From: Devosia rhodophyticola
Lineage (GTDB): Bacteria; Pseudomonadota; Alphaproteobacteria; Rhizobiales; Devosiaceae
Direction of reading: 5' to 3'
Assembly (NCBI RefSeq): GCF_028816475.1
Contig: NZ_CP118247.1
Span: 620,001 to 684,000, forward strand
Length of the DNA: 64,000 nt
Part shown: piece by piece, positions 8,573 through 17,448 of the stretch
Layout of the letters: each line of letters begins with the position of its first letter
Position numbering within the stretch: position 1 is the stretch's first letter
Translations under genes and position numbers: made by a program
Notes under the pieces: model-generated
What the model was told of the DNA's origin: nothing
The model's database searches: none
Seen by the model: the letters and a program-made list of their open reading frames with translations, nothing else

Positions 8573-8926
8573 TCGCGATGCATCAAGAACATGCCGGTGC
8601 GGGGACATCTCCGCACCAGCGTTCCTGCAATGGCAGGAAATCAGCGTAGACCGGTATTTGACGGAGCATGGCAGGATTACTAGCCGCTCAAAGGCAGGCC
8701 TCAGGTCAACAAATCATTCAATGATTGGTTTCGTGAGGCTGTCCCAGTTGTGGGAGCGTCTTGTTGTCTTGCCCATGTTTCGCCAGCCAAAACCGGGCGG
8801 AAACCGTGTCTGAAATTGAGCCGCTATCGTGCACATGGGGTGTAGATGCGGTGCGGGCACAACGAGTATTCGCGCGGGCGCTGCGCCCCGCACCAGCGGA
8901 TATTCGGCAAACGGAAAGACAAAACT
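8573..8926 (+). promoter_or_regulatory. rpsO-pnp intergenic region with two perfect hairpins
   Basis: 354 bases without a gene. Two perfect stem-loops sit next to each other just after rpsO. The first has arms GGTGCGG (8596-8602) and CCGCACC (8611-8617) with an 8-base loop. The second has arms TTCCTGC (8622-8628) and GCAGGAA (8633-8639) with a 4-base loop. Neither has a T-run. In E. coli the rpsO-pnp leader holds an attenuating terminator and an RNase III-cleaved stem through which PNPase represses itself (established there); a similar processing role is inferred here. The remaining 8640-8926 shows no gene I can support. Confidence 0.6.
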
Positions 8927-11050
8927 ATGTTTGACCACCATAAAGTGGAACTGAACTGGGGCGGCCAACCGCTGACCCTTGAAACGGGCAAGATCGCTCG
9001 TCAGGCCGATGGCGCCGTGTTGGCGACACTCGGTGAAACCGTGGTTCTGGCCACGGTCGTTTCGGCAAAAACGCCGAAGCCCGGCATTGATTTTTTCCCT
9101 CTGACTGTCAACTATCAGGAAAAGTACTTTGCCGCAGGCAAGATTCCTGGTGGCTATTTCAAGCGTGAGGGCCGTCCCTCCGAAGCCGAAACATTGACGT
9201 CGCGCCTGATCGACCGGCCGATCCGTCCCTTGTTCCCGGACGGGTACAAGCACGAGACCCAGGTCGTGATCACCGTGTTGCAGCACGACCTCGAAAACAA
9301 CCCCGACATTCTGGCCATGGTTGCAGCATCGGCTGCCCTGACGATTTCGGGTGTTCCTTTCATGGGGCCAATCGGCGCAGCCCGTGTTGGTTATGTCGAT
9401 GGCGAATATGTACTCAACCTGCCGGTTGATCGTCGCGACGACAGCAAGCTGGACCTCGTCATTGCCGGTACGGCAGACGCTGTGCTGATGGTTGAATCCG
9501 AAGCCAAGGAGCTTTCGGAAGAGGTCATGCTCGGCGCGGTGCTCTTCGGCCACGAAGAGAGCCGCAAGGTCATTGAGGCCATCATCAAGCTGGCTGAACT
9601 GGCTGCCAAGGAGCCCCGCGACTTTGAAGCCGCGGATCATTCGGCTCTTGAAGAAGAAATGCTGGCCTTCATCGAAGCCGATCTGCGCGATGCCTACAAG
9701 AACACCGCCAAGGAAGCTCGTTACGCCGCAATCGATTCCGCCAAGGCAAAGGTCAAGACTCAGTTTGCGGGCAAGGTCGAAGACGGCACCTATACCAATG
9801 AAGTCATTGGCGCTGTATTCAAGCACTTGCAAGCCAAGATCGTTCGCTGGAACGTGCTGGACACCGGCCTTCGCATCGATGGGCGCGACCTTTCAACCGT
9901 TCGCCCGATTGTTTCCGAAGTCGGCATGCTGCCCCGCACCCATGGTTCGGCACTGTTTACGCGTGGCGAAACCCAGGCGCTGGTTGTTGCCACTTTGGGC
10001 ACGGGAGATGACGAGCAGTTCATTGATCAGCTCGAAGGTACCATCAAGCAGAACTTCTTGCTGCACTACAACTTCCCTCCATATTCGGTGGGTGAAGCTG
10101 GCCGCATGGGGTCGCCCGGTCGTCGCGAAATCGGCCATGGCAAGCTGGCTTGGCGCGCCATCAATCCTGTGCGCCCCAAGGCCGAAGAATTCCCGTACAC
10201 CATCCGCATCGTTTCCGAGATCACCGAATCCAATGGCTCATCCTCGATGGCCACTGTTTGCGGCACCTCGCTGGCACTGATGGACGCAGGCGTTCCCCTG
10301 CCCCGCCCGGTTGCCGGCATTGCGATGGGCCTGATCCTTGAAGGCGAAAAGTTCGCCGTTCTGTCCGACATTCTGGGTGATGAAGATCACCTTGGCGACA
10401 TGGACTTCAAGGTAGCTGGTACTGAAGCGGGCATTACCGCCTTGCAGATGGACATCAAGATCGCGGGCATCACCGGCGAGATCATGAAGATCGCGCTGGA
10501 GCAGGCTAAGGGCGGTCGTATCCACATTTTGGGCGAAATGGCCAAGGCGTTGACCACTGCTCGTTCCGAAGTTGGTGAATTTGCCCCGCGCATCGAAACC
10601 ATGAAGATCCCGACCGACAAGATCCGTGAAGTGATTGGCACCGGTGGCAAGGTTATCCGCGAGATCGTGGAAAAGACCGGCGCAAAGATCAACATCGAAG
10701 ACGATGGCACGATCAAGGTTGCGTCGTCCGACGGCAAGGCCATCGACGCGGCAATCAAGTGGATCAAGTCGATCACCGATGAAGCCGAAGTTGGTGCCAT
10801 CTATCAGGGTACCGTGGTCAAGACCGCCGATTTTGGCGCGTTTGTAAACTTCTTTGGTGCCAAGGACGGGCTGGTTCATATCTCGCAGCTTGCCGCTGAA
10901 CGCGTCGCCAAGACCACCGACGTGGTCAAGGAAGGCGACAAGGTTTGGGTCAAGCTTCTCGGCTTTGACGATCGCGGTAAAGTGCGCCTGTCGATGAAAG
11001 TTGTTGACCAGGAAACAGGCAAGGAACTGGTTGAGGAAAAGGCTGAATAA
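8927..11050 (+). CDS. pnp: Polyribonucleotide nucleotidyltransferase (PNPase)
   Basis: Phosphorolytic 3'-5' exoribonuclease of RNA decay, 707 residues, a normal length. Two RNase PH-like cores are visible: residues about 5-230 and about 310-545, the second including FTRGETQAL and the [12 protein letters not shown] catalytic region. A KH domain with the GxxG loop ([10 protein letters not shown], about residue 570) and an S1 domain ([20 protein letters not shown], seen as [19 protein letters not shown], about 623-690) follow. Start ATG 8927 ([13 protein letters not shown]) was chosen; a 27-residue in-frame extension upstream is not family-like. A strong terminator follows. Confidence 0.97.
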   Translation: MFDHHKVELNWGGQPLTLETGKIARQADGAVLATLGETVVLATVVSAKTPKPGIDFFPLTVNYQEKYFAAGKIPGGYFKREGRPSEAETLTSRLIDRPIRPLFPDGYKHETQVVITVLQHDLENNPDILAMVAASAALTISGVPFMGPIGAARVGYVDGEYVLNLPVDRRDDSKLDLVIAGTADAVLMVESEAKELSEEVMLGAVLFGHEESRKVIEAIIKLAELAAKEPRDFEAADHSALEEEMLAFIEADLRDAYKNTAKEARYAAIDSAKAKVKTQFAGKVEDGTYTNEVIGAVFKHLQAKIVRWNVLDTGLRIDGRDLSTVRPIVSEVGMLPRTHGSALFTRGETQALVVATLGTGDDEQFIDQLEGTIKQNFLLHYNFPPYSVGEAGRMGSPGRREIGHGKLAWRAINPVRPKAEEFPYTIRIVSEITESNGSSSMATVCGTSLALMDAGVPLPRPVAGIAMGLILEGEKFAVLSDILGDEDHLGDMDFKVAGTEAGITALQMDIKIAGITGEIMKIALEQAKGGRIHILGEMAKALTTARSEVGEFAPRIETMKIPTDKIREVIGTGGKVIREIVEKTGAKINIEDDGTIKVASSDGKAIDAAIKWIKSITDEAEVGAIYQGTVVKTADFGAFVNFFGAKDGLVHISQLAAERVAKTTDVVKEGDKVWVKLLGFDDRGKVRLSMKVVDQETGKELVEEKAE

Positions 11051-11075
11051 GCTGTTGTCTTAAGTCAAAATTTTA

Positions 11076-11106
11076 AAGTCCGGACCAATAGGTTCGGGCT
11101 TTTTTG
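11076..11106 (+). terminator. Rho-independent terminator after pnp
   Basis: 11-base arms AAGTCCGGACC (11076-11086) and GGTTCGGGCTT (11091-11101), pairing with two G-U wobbles around an AATA loop, followed by a run of T. It ends the rpsO-pnp transcript just before the VOC gene. Confidence 0.85.
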
Positions 11107-11122
11107 TTTGTTGGAGAGGTAA

Positions 11123-11548
11123 ATGGGCGCATTGGTTCCCGAATTGGCGGTAAGCGATTATCAACAAAGTTTGCACTTTTACCGCGATATTTTGGGGTTT
11201 AGCGCAGTTTATGAGCGGGCCGAGGACGGTTTTGCGTTTTTGGCATTAGGAGCGGCTGAACTCATGATCGACCAAATCGGGATTGGTCGAACCTTTGGGA
11301 TTGCTGATGAACCCATAGCGTATCCGTTGGGGCGGGGCGTTAACTTGCAAATTGCAGTGCCAACAATCGAACCGCTGCTTAAAAAATTAGCCGTTTGCGG
11401 GATTTCGCTTTACCTGCCGTTAGAAGATAAATGGTATCGTAAGGTTAATAGCGAAATTGGTCAGCGCCAATTCGTTGTTCCAGATCCGGATGGTTATCTG
11501 TTAAGATTTTGTCAAGATTTGGGAATTCGACCTGCCAAGGGCAAATAG
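11123..11548 (+). CDS. VOC-family (bleomycin-resistance-protein-like) protein
   Basis: Cytoplasmic vicinal-oxygen-chelate fold protein, 141 residues, with two beta-alpha-beta-beta-beta halves. The ELAVSDYQQSLHFYRDILGF opening, the EDKWYR segment and the closing RQFVVPDPDGYLLRF resemble the bleomycin-binding (Ble) branch, which sequesters the drug without an active-site metal. Whether it confers resistance cannot be read from sequence; a glyoxalase-like or antibiotic-binding role is equally open. The gene is visibly richer in A and T at third positions than its neighbours, which suggests later acquisition. GGAGAGG precedes ATG 11123. It stands alone between two terminators or gaps. Confidence 0.8.
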   Translation: MGALVPELAVSDYQQSLHFYRDILGFSAVYERAEDGFAFLALGAAELMIDQIGIGRTFGIADEPIAYPLGRGVNLQIAVPTIEPLLKKLAVCGISLYLPLEDKWYRKVNSEIGQRQFVVPDPDGYLLRFCQDLGIRPAKGK

Positions 11549-11678
11549 CGATCACATAAGCGAGAGCAGGCTTAGTGATGCCATTATGCAGGCAAGTGAG
11601 GATTTCCTGCACTCGACAAATCAGGGCCAGTCGACCTAGGTCGTTGCAAACAAGATTCTTTTGTACAGGTATGACCTC

Positions 11679-12320
11679 GTGATCAGTCGCCGTTTATTCA
11701 TGATTGGGCTGCCTCTGGCCCTCGCCGCCTGCACCTCCACTTCACGTACCCCGGTCGAACCCACCATCAACCCGTTCTATCTGTCGATGTACGGGGCCGT
11801 GCTGGGCGAGCCATACCCGGTGGCAGGCGTTAACCTACGCCAGGTTGACCCGAAATGGTGGCGTCAGGACGTACCCTACGCGACGACTGAAAAACCAGGA
11901 ACGCTCGTTGTCGACACCGAGGCCCATTACCTTTATCTCATCCAGGAAGGTGGCCGCGCTATGCGGTACGGCATTGGCGTGGGACGCGAACAAGCCCTGC
12001 AGTTCAAGGGCAATGCCAGCATTGGCCGTCGCGCACAGTGGCCAACGTGGACACCGACCCAGTCGATGATAAAACGCGAGCCGGATCGCTACGGCCCATA
12101 CGCTGGCGGTTTGCCCGGGGGATCTGCCAACCCGCTGGGTCCGCGCGCGCTCTATCTATACAAGAATGGTCGCGACACTCTGTTCCGCATTCACGGCACG
12201 ACCGAGCCCTACACCATCGGCACCAATGTGTCGTCGGGCTGTATCCGCTTGATGAATCAGGACATTATCGATCTTTACGGCCGCGTCCCGACGGGAACAA
12301 GCGTCGTCGTTGTCAGCTAA
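11679..12320 (+). CDS. L,D-transpeptidase, lipoprotein (YkuD domain)
   Basis: Envelope enzyme that forms 3-3 peptidoglycan crosslinks or links proteins to peptidoglycan; 213 residues from the chosen start. A short signal ends in a lipobox (LALAAC), so the mature protein is probably membrane-anchored. The YkuD catalytic motif is present as RIHGTTEP followed by SSGCIRL, with the nucleophilic Cys about 25 residues from the C-terminus. GTG 11679 gives the shortest conventional signal peptide; TTG 11661, adding six residues, is the alternative. A terminator follows, so it is monocistronic. Confidence 0.88.
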   Translation: MISRRLFMIGLPLALAACTSTSRTPVEPTINPFYLSMYGAVLGEPYPVAGVNLRQVDPKWWRQDVPYATTEKPGTLVVDTEAHYLYLIQEGGRAMRYGIGVGREQALQFKGNASIGRRAQWPTWTPTQSMIKREPDRYGPYAGGLPGGSANPLGPRALYLYKNGRDTLFRIHGTTEPYTIGTNVSSGCIRLMNQDIIDLYGRVPTGTSVVVVS

Positions 12321-12329
12321 TATTGGTGG

Positions 12330-12358
12330 GAGCGCCATTTGTGGCGCTCTCTTGTTTC
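12330..12358 (+). terminator. Rho-independent terminator after L,D-transpeptidase
   Basis: Perfect 8-base arms GAGCGCCA (12330-12337) and TGGCGCTC (12342-12349) with a TTTG loop, followed by the T-rich TCTTGTTTCC. Confidence 0.8.
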
Positions 12359-12408
12359 CCGTCGTGCCTCGGTGCATTGTTGCCGCCCCATCTTCCGGTA
12401 ACTAGTCC

Positions 12409-13257
12409 ATGCACCACTCCCCTTTGATCTCTGTTCAGGATGCCGCCGCCCTGATCGATCAGCCCGGCACCGTCTTCATCGACGCTTCATGGCACATGCC
12501 CGCCGAAAAACGCGACCCGCACGCCGAGTATTTAGCCGGGCATATACCGGGCGCTGTGTTCTTTGACATTGACGCGATTGCCGATCAGACGAGCGGTTTG
12601 CCGCATACATTGGCGTCGGAAGAAGCATTTGGCGCGGCGGTCAGTGCGCTGGGTGTCAATCAGGCCAACACGATCATTGTTTACGACAGCGCAGGACTAT
12701 TCAGTGCGGCGCGAGTCTGGTGGAATTTCCGGGTGGCGGGTGCCAGCGACGTACGCGTTCTCAATGGCGGCCTGCCCGCCTGGCGCGCGCTGGGGTTACC
12801 GATCTCCAGCGGCACCGAGGCCAAAGAGCCGGGACAGTTTACCGCTCAATACAATCAGGATCTCGTGCGTAGCTTTGAGCAAATGCTGAAGACAGTTCAG
12901 AATGGCGACGCGCAGGTAGTTGATGCGCGTGGTGGCGCCCGGTTTCGCGGCGAGGTGGTCGAGCCTCGCGCCGGATTGAAATCGGGACACATCGTGGGCA
13001 GTCGAAGTGTGCCATTTACCGACCTGTTGTCTGATGGGAAATTGGGCCCGGCGGCCGAACTGAAAGCGATCTTCGAGAATACGGGGGTCAATTTGACCCG
13101 CCCAATCGTGACAAGCTGCGGGTCGGGCGTGACGGCCGCCGTATTGGCTTTGGCGCTGGCGGTTATTGGACGCGACGACGTCAGCATTTATGACGGCTCA
13201 TGGTCGGAATGGGGTGGACGCATGGAAAGCTCCGGGCTCATCGCAACCGGCGAATAG
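12409..13257 (+). CDS. sseA: 3-mercaptopyruvate sulfurtransferase
   Basis: Two-domain rhodanese-family enzyme, 282 residues, moving sulfur from 3-mercaptopyruvate to an acceptor such as thioredoxin or cyanide. The N-terminal non-catalytic rhodanese domain spans about 5-140, and the catalytic one about 160-275. The active-site loop reads CGSGVT, the sequence that separates mercaptopyruvate sulfurtransferases from thiosulfate sulfurtransferases (CRKGVT-like loops); its Cys is near residue 231. The domain linker carries the usual SFEQML segment. ATG 12409 is the natural start. No operon partner. Confidence 0.92.
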   Translation: MHHSPLISVQDAAALIDQPGTVFIDASWHMPAEKRDPHAEYLAGHIPGAVFFDIDAIADQTSGLPHTLASEEAFGAAVSALGVNQANTIIVYDSAGLFSAARVWWNFRVAGASDVRVLNGGLPAWRALGLPISSGTEAKEPGQFTAQYNQDLVRSFEQMLKTVQNGDAQVVDARGGARFRGEVVEPRAGLKSGHIVGSRSVPFTDLLSDGKLGPAAELKAIFENTGVNLTRPIVTSCGSGVTAAVLALALAVIGRDDVSIYDGSWSEWGGRMESSGLIATGE

Positions 13258-13313
13258 CAGGGCAAAACCGGGGTTCTGCTTGAAAGCAATTCGGCCCGAC
13301 CTATAGTGCGACC

Positions 13314-14255
13314 ATGAAAAATTATGCCGCCGAAGATGTTCGCCAAGGGCTCGAATGGCCCCTATTGATCGGTGCCCTTGAAAAGGCGTTTGCCCAAGGG
13401 GTCGATGCCCCCATGCGGCAGCACCTTGATGTTGGGGGCACTCGGGTCAATGGTAATTTGCTGCTGATGCCTGCCTGGCAGACGGGCGAGCATATCGGGG
13501 TAAAACTGGTGACGGTTTTTCCGGACAATGAGGCGATTGGCCTGCCAGCAGTGGCCAGTACCTACACGCTTTTTGATGGCAAGAACGGTGCCGTCATCGC
13601 GCAGATTGATGGCGGCGAATTGACGGCGCGCCGCACCGCGGCGGCCTCGGTTCTCGCGGCAAAATTTCTGGCGCGGCCCAAATCACGGAATCTGGTGATC
13701 CTCGGCACCGGCCGGGTCAGCACCAATCTGGCGCAAGCCTACTGCGCAATTTTTGATATTGAAAAATTGACGATTTGCAGCCGCGCGCTCGACAAGGCTG
13801 AGACATTGGCTATCGAGCTGGGGTCGATTGCGCCAAACGTGGTTGCCACAACCGACATTGCGACCGCCTTTGCCGACGCAGATATTGTGAGTGCCGCGAC
13901 ATTGGCGAAAAAGCCAATCGTGCCGGGCGATCTGCTCCGTCCCGGAACCCATGTAGATCTCGTCGGCAGTTTCCGCACCGATATGCGCGAAGCGGACGAT
14001 GCGGTATTGGCTCGTGCTGGCGGTATTTACGTCGACACTTTTGAGGGCGCGAGCAAGGAAAGTGGCGATATCACCCAGCCAATGACTGCCGGCACGCTAA
14101 CGCGCGATGGTCTCCTGGCGGACCTTGCCGTGCTGTGCCGGGGCGAGCACCCCGGCCGACAAAGTGATGATGAGATCACTGTCTTCAAGTCGGTTGGGAC
14201 GGCCCTGGAAGATCTGGCGGCGGCAGTGGCTCTGGCCACCAATCATCCAGAATAG
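13314..14255 (+). CDS. Ornithine cyclodeaminase/mu-crystallin family; probable delta1-pyrroline-2-carboxylate reductase
   Basis: NAD(P)-binding cytoplasmic enzyme, 313 residues. The GTGRVSTNLAQAY Rossmann loop (about 124-136) and the GVKLVTVFPDN and DGGELTARRTAAAS segments are typical of this family. Members include ornithine cyclodeaminase, ketimine reductases and delta1-pyrroline-2-carboxylate (Pyr2C) reductase. Because it sits end to end with a proline-racemase-family dehydratase and a cis-3-hydroxyproline-dehydratase-like enolase, reduction of Pyr2C to L-proline is the most likely role: that product is shared by both 3-hydroxyproline routes. It is transcribed toward those genes and its stop lies 1 base from the convergent stop. 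Confidence 0.8.
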   Translation: MKNYAAEDVRQGLEWPLLIGALEKAFAQGVDAPMRQHLDVGGTRVNGNLLLMPAWQTGEHIGVKLVTVFPDNEAIGLPAVASTYTLFDGKNGAVIAQIDGGELTARRTAAASVLAAKFLARPKSRNLVILGTGRVSTNLAQAYCAIFDIEKLTICSRALDKAETLAIELGSIAPNVVATTDIATAFADADIVSAATLAKKPIVPGDLLRPGTHVDLVGSFRTDMREADDAVLARAGGIYVDTFEGASKESGDITQPMTAGTLTRDGLLADLAVLCRGEHPGRQSDDEITVFKSVGTALEDLAAAVALATNHPE

Positions 14256-14256
14256 G

Positions 14257-15288
14257 CTATTTGATTTTGGGCCATGTGTCGGCCAGACGGTAGCCAGAGG
14301 GCCATGGATCGGCGGGATCGAGCATTTCCTGCCGCGTCCCAGTGATCCACGCGCGACCGGTTATAGAAGGTATGATCGCGGATTTTTCGCCCAGCACTGT
14401 CAGCGCTTCCAGGCGACAGAAGAATTCCGAACCAATAATGGAGCGACCGACGAACTCGTCGCCCACGGCCATCAGCCCGCGCGCGTGCAGAACCGCCATA
14501 CGCGCCGAGCAGCCGGTGCCGGTCGGCGAACGGTCGACCTTACCGGGCTGGATGACCACGGCATTGGCACCGGTCAAGCGCCCCTTGACAGTCTCGACGG
14601 GCGCAGCAATCTGACAAAAGGAAATATGGGCCCAGTCCGCATTGGTGGGATGGGTAAATCCAAGTTGCTCATTGGCGGCACGGGTAATGCGAATGCCCGT
14701 TTCAGCGATATCGCGCGCCTCGTCCTCGGTAATGGCAAAGCCCAAGGCCTTTGCATCCGCGATTACAAAGCTGTCGCCGCCGTAGGCGGTATCGACGTCG
14801 AGCGTGCCCAGACCTTCGACCTCGATATGCGCATCGAGCTTGTCGACGAATGAGGGTACGTTGCGCACGGTGATGGATTGCGCCTTGCCGTCGCGACATT
14901 GCGCCACCACCTCGACCAAACCGCCGGGGGCCTCGAGTGTCATGCGCGTTTCCGGTTCTGTCATCGGCACGATACCGCTATCGAGCAGCACGGTGGAAAC
15001 GCAGATGGAATTGGAGCCAGACATCGGCGGGGTATCTTCGGGCTCCATGATGATCCAGCCCATGACCGCGCGTTTATCCTTGGGTGGCACCAGCAAGTTG
15101 ATGTGGCGAAACACCCCGCCGCGTGGTTCGTTCAGCACGAAATTGCGCAAGGTTTGATCCCGCGCGATAAACCGGGACTGATCCCAGAGTGTGTCCCCGG
15201 GCGGCGGCGCGACACCACCCACAATCACATCGCCCACCTCGCCTTCGGCGTGGCAGGAAACGATATGAATGGATTTGGTCGTGCGCAT
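14257..15288 (-). CDS. Proline racemase superfamily; probable trans-3-hydroxy-L-proline dehydratase, Ser90/Thr256 variant
   Basis: Cofactor-free enzyme of the proline racemase superfamily, 343 residues. The first catalytic position, a Cys in MCGHGTIG of epimerases, is Ser90 here (PPMSGSNSI). The second, the Cys of SPCGTGT, is Thr256 ([11 protein letters not shown]); a cysteine appears four residues later (Cys260). Loss of the cysteine pair excludes ordinary racemisation. In this superfamily a Thr at the second site is associated with trans-3-hydroxy-L-proline dehydratases. Together with the adjacent Pyr2C-reductase-like gene this supports dehydration to delta1-pyrroline-2-carboxylate. The Ser/Thr combination is unusual as far as I know. 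It is the last gene of the minus-strand cluster. Confidence 0.78.
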   Translation of the reverse strand: MRTTKSIHIVSCHAEGEVGDVIVGGVAPPPGDTLWDQSRFIARDQTLRNFVLNEPRGGVFRHINLLVPPKDKRAVMGWIIMEPEDTPPMSGSNSICVSTVLLDSGIVPMTEPETRMTLEAPGGLVEVVAQCRDGKAQSITVRNVPSFVDKLDAHIEVEGLGTLDVDTAYGGDSFVIADAKALGFAITEDEARDIAETGIRITRAANEQLGFTHPTNADWAHISFCQIAAPVETVKGRLTGANAVVIQPGKVDRSPTGTGCSARMAVLHARGLMAVGDEFVGRSIIGSEFFCRLEALTVLGEKSAIIPSITGRAWITGTRQEMLDPADPWPSGYRLADTWPKIK

Positions 15289-15311
15289 GGCGTTTCTTTC
15301 GCAAGGTCGAT

Positions 15312-16415
15312 CTATTTGATATGCAGCGCCGGTTGGCCCAACGCGTCTGGCAAAGGCGTTACGCCAAGGCCGGGGGTGTCCGGCGCGGTCATGAAACCAT
15401 TTTGACGCTGCGGCGCGCCGTCGGCGAGGCGCGTGGTCACATAGCTATTGAAATCGGTGGCCGAAAAGCAGAACTCTTCGGGGGTCGATCGCGCCAGATG
15501 GGCAATGGCGGCGGTGGTAATATCGCCGCCCCAAGTGTCCTCAATGGTCATCGGAATGCCACTGGCAACGGCCAGATCGCGCATCAGCCGCGCCTTGGTC
15601 AGACCGCCGACCTTGGAAATCTTGAGGTTGATGACATCCATGGCGTCTTCAGCCAATCCTTTGACGAGACTTCCGACATTGTCGATAACCTCGTCCAGAA
15701 CGAAGGGGCGGCTGGTGCGGCGGCGGATCGACAGACATTCTTCGTAGGTCGGGCAGGGTTGCTCGATATAGACGTCGACATCAGCCACAGCGGCGACAAC
15801 GCGCGCCGCTTCTGCGCGGGTCCAGCCAGTATTCGCATCGGCCACCAAAATATCACTGGGCGACAGTATTTCGCGACAAGCCTTGATCCGCGCGATGTCC
15901 TCATCGGCATTGCCGCCAACCTTGAGCTGGAACTTGGTATAGCCTTCGGCCCGATAGCCGGCGATTTTGGTTGCCATTTCTTCAGGGGATTGCTGGGAAA
16001 TGGCGCGGTAAAGCGCCACCTTGTCCTGCGCGGCACCCCCCAGAAGCTTATAGACGGGCAAGCCGGTCAATTTGCCCAGAATGTCCCAACAGGCGATGTC
16101 GATGGGTGCCTTGATATAGTTGTGGCCGCGCAGCACCGCGTCCATATGACGATTGATACCGTTCAAATCCGTTGGATCCATGCCCAGCAGTTTTGGACCA
16201 ATTTCCTGCAATCCGCTACGCACGCCCAGCGCATAGGCGGGCAGATAGGCTGACCCGAGCGGACAACATTCAGCAAATCCGGTAATGCCTTCGTCGGTTT
16301 CGATGCCAACAATTGTTGTATCAAAGACATCGACAAAATTGCCGTTGGACCAGCTATAGCGGCCTTCCTTGAGCGGCAGATCGACCTGCCAGGCGGTGAT
16401 GGCTGTAATTTTCAT
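15312..16415 (-). CDS. Enolase superfamily; probable cis-3-hydroxy-L-proline dehydratase
   Basis: Mandelate racemase/muconate lactonising enzyme-type protein, 367 residues: an N-terminal capping domain (about 1-125) and a TIM barrel. Visible active-site residues are Lys165 (KFQLKVGG), metal ligands Asp193 (VADANTGW), Glu218 (YIEQP) and Asp241 (VLDEV), and Lys265 (NLKISK). A lysine on each face is what the characterised cis-3-hydroxy-L-proline dehydratases and the related hydroxyproline-betaine epimerases have. Context favours the dehydratase; 4-hydroxyproline-betaine epimerisation is the main alternative. It lies 24 bases before the Ser/Thr dehydratase in the same operon. Confidence 0.75.
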   Translation of the reverse strand: MKITAITAWQVDLPLKEGRYSWSNGNFVDVFDTTIVGIETDEGITGFAECCPLGSAYLPAYALGVRSGLQEIGPKLLGMDPTDLNGINRHMDAVLRGHNYIKAPIDIACWDILGKLTGLPVYKLLGGAAQDKVALYRAISQQSPEEMATKIAGYRAEGYTKFQLKVGGNADEDIARIKACREILSPSDILVADANTGWTRAEAARVVAAVADVDVYIEQPCPTYEECLSIRRRTSRPFVLDEVIDNVGSLVKGLAEDAMDVINLKISKVGGLTKARLMRDLAVASGIPMTIEDTWGGDITTAAIAHLARSTPEEFCFSATDFNSYVTTRLADGAPQRQNGFMTAPDTPGLGVTPLPDALGQPALHIK

Positions 16416-16432
16416 GGGCAGAAATCCTTTGC

Positions 16433-17434
16433 TCAGGCGACTAGAAAACCGTGTTTGAACGGATCGCGATCATCGACGAATATGGTGTTGAGGCCGGTCA
16501 TGCGTGCCCAGCCGGCAATCGAAGGAACGATGGCGGACAGGTTGCCAACGGTTTGTGTGTCTTCGACCTTGCCTTTGAAAATCGAGCCGATGATGCTTTC
16601 GTGGATGAACTCATCGCCCTTTTTCAATTTGCCGCGACCATACCATTGGGCCATGCGCGCCGAGGTGCCAGTGCCACAAGGTGAGCGGTCGATTGCCTTG
16701 TCGCCGTAAAACACCGCGTTACGGGCGGTCGAGCCGACATGTTTGGGTGAGCCAGTCCACATGATGTGGCTTAGTCCATTGATTTCCGGTTTTTCGGGAT
16801 GCACGAAGCTGTGCACCTCATTTAGGCGCTGGCGCAATATAGGGCTCCAGCGGATAAAATCGGCGGCCGAATATTGGTCCATGTCGCCAAAATTCTGCTG
16901 CGGGTCGATAATGGCGTAAAAATTTCCGCCGTAGGCGACGTCGACCTTGAGCGAACCGAGATCGGGGCACTCGACTTCCAGGTCGGTCGCATAAAGGAAC
17001 GAGGGGACATTGGTGAGTTTGACCTCTTCGACATAGTCGCCCTCCTGCCGATATTCGGCAATGACGAGGCCTGCGGGCACTTCGAGCCGAACTGTGCCCG
17101 GTGTCCTGGGCGTGATCAGGCCCTGTTCAATGGCCATGGTTACCGTGCCAATGGTGCCGTGACCGCACATGGCAAGACAGCCCGAGGTCTCGATGAAAAG
17201 GATCGCGACGTCATTTTCTGGATCGCTGGGGGCGTAAAGGATAGAACCGGACATCACATCGTGACCGCGTGGCTCAAACATCAAAGCAGTGCGGATCCAG
17301 TCGTATTCGGCCAGAAAATGAGCGCGACGCGCCAGCATGTTATCACCATTGAGACGTGGTCCGCCGCCTGCCACCAACCGAACTGGATTGCCGCAAGTGT
17401 GCCCATCTACGCAAAAAAAGCTGTGTCGTGCCAT
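16433..17434 (-). CDS. 4-hydroxyproline 2-epimerase
   Basis: Proline racemase superfamily enzyme, 333 residues, cytoplasmic, no cofactor. Both catalytic cysteines are in place: Cys90 in AMCGHGTIG and Cys253 in [11 protein letters not shown]. Such Cys/Cys members next to a D-amino-acid dehydrogenase and a DapA-type deaminase are 4-hydroxyproline 2-epimerases, converting trans-4-hydroxy-L-proline to cis-4-hydroxy-D-proline. It is followed, 17 bases on, by the enolase gene and preceded, 14 bases on, by the FAD oxidoreductase, so it is within one operon. Proline racemase is less likely given this context. Confidence 0.9.
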   Translation of the reverse strand: MARHSFFCVDGHTCGNPVRLVAGGGPRLNGDNMLARRAHFLAEYDWIRTALMFEPRGHDVMSGSILYAPSDPENDVAILFIETSGCLAMCGHGTIGTVTMAIEQGLITPRTPGTVRLEVPAGLVIAEYRQEGDYVEEVKLTNVPSFLYATDLEVECPDLGSLKVDVAYGGNFYAIIDPQQNFGDMDQYSAADFIRWSPILRQRLNEVHSFVHPEKPEINGLSHIMWTGSPKHVGSTARNAVFYGDKAIDRSPCGTGTSARMAQWYGRGKLKKGDEFIHESIIGSIFKGKVEDTQTVGNLSAIVPSIAGWARMTGLNTIFVDDRDPFKHGFLVA

Positions 17435-17448
17435 TTGTGTTGCCTGAT

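Noticed and set aside
8714..9832. Long open frame on the minus strand across pnp (372 codons)
   Set aside because: Antisense to a certain pnp gene; composition follows from the codon bias of the opposite strand, with no recognisable domain.
10238..10879. Minus-strand open frame opposite the KH/S1 part of pnp
   Set aside because: Shadow frame of pnp with no family match.
15189..16253. Long plus-strand open frame opposite the enolase-family gene
   Set aside because: Shadow of a well-supported gene; no ribosome-binding site or domain.
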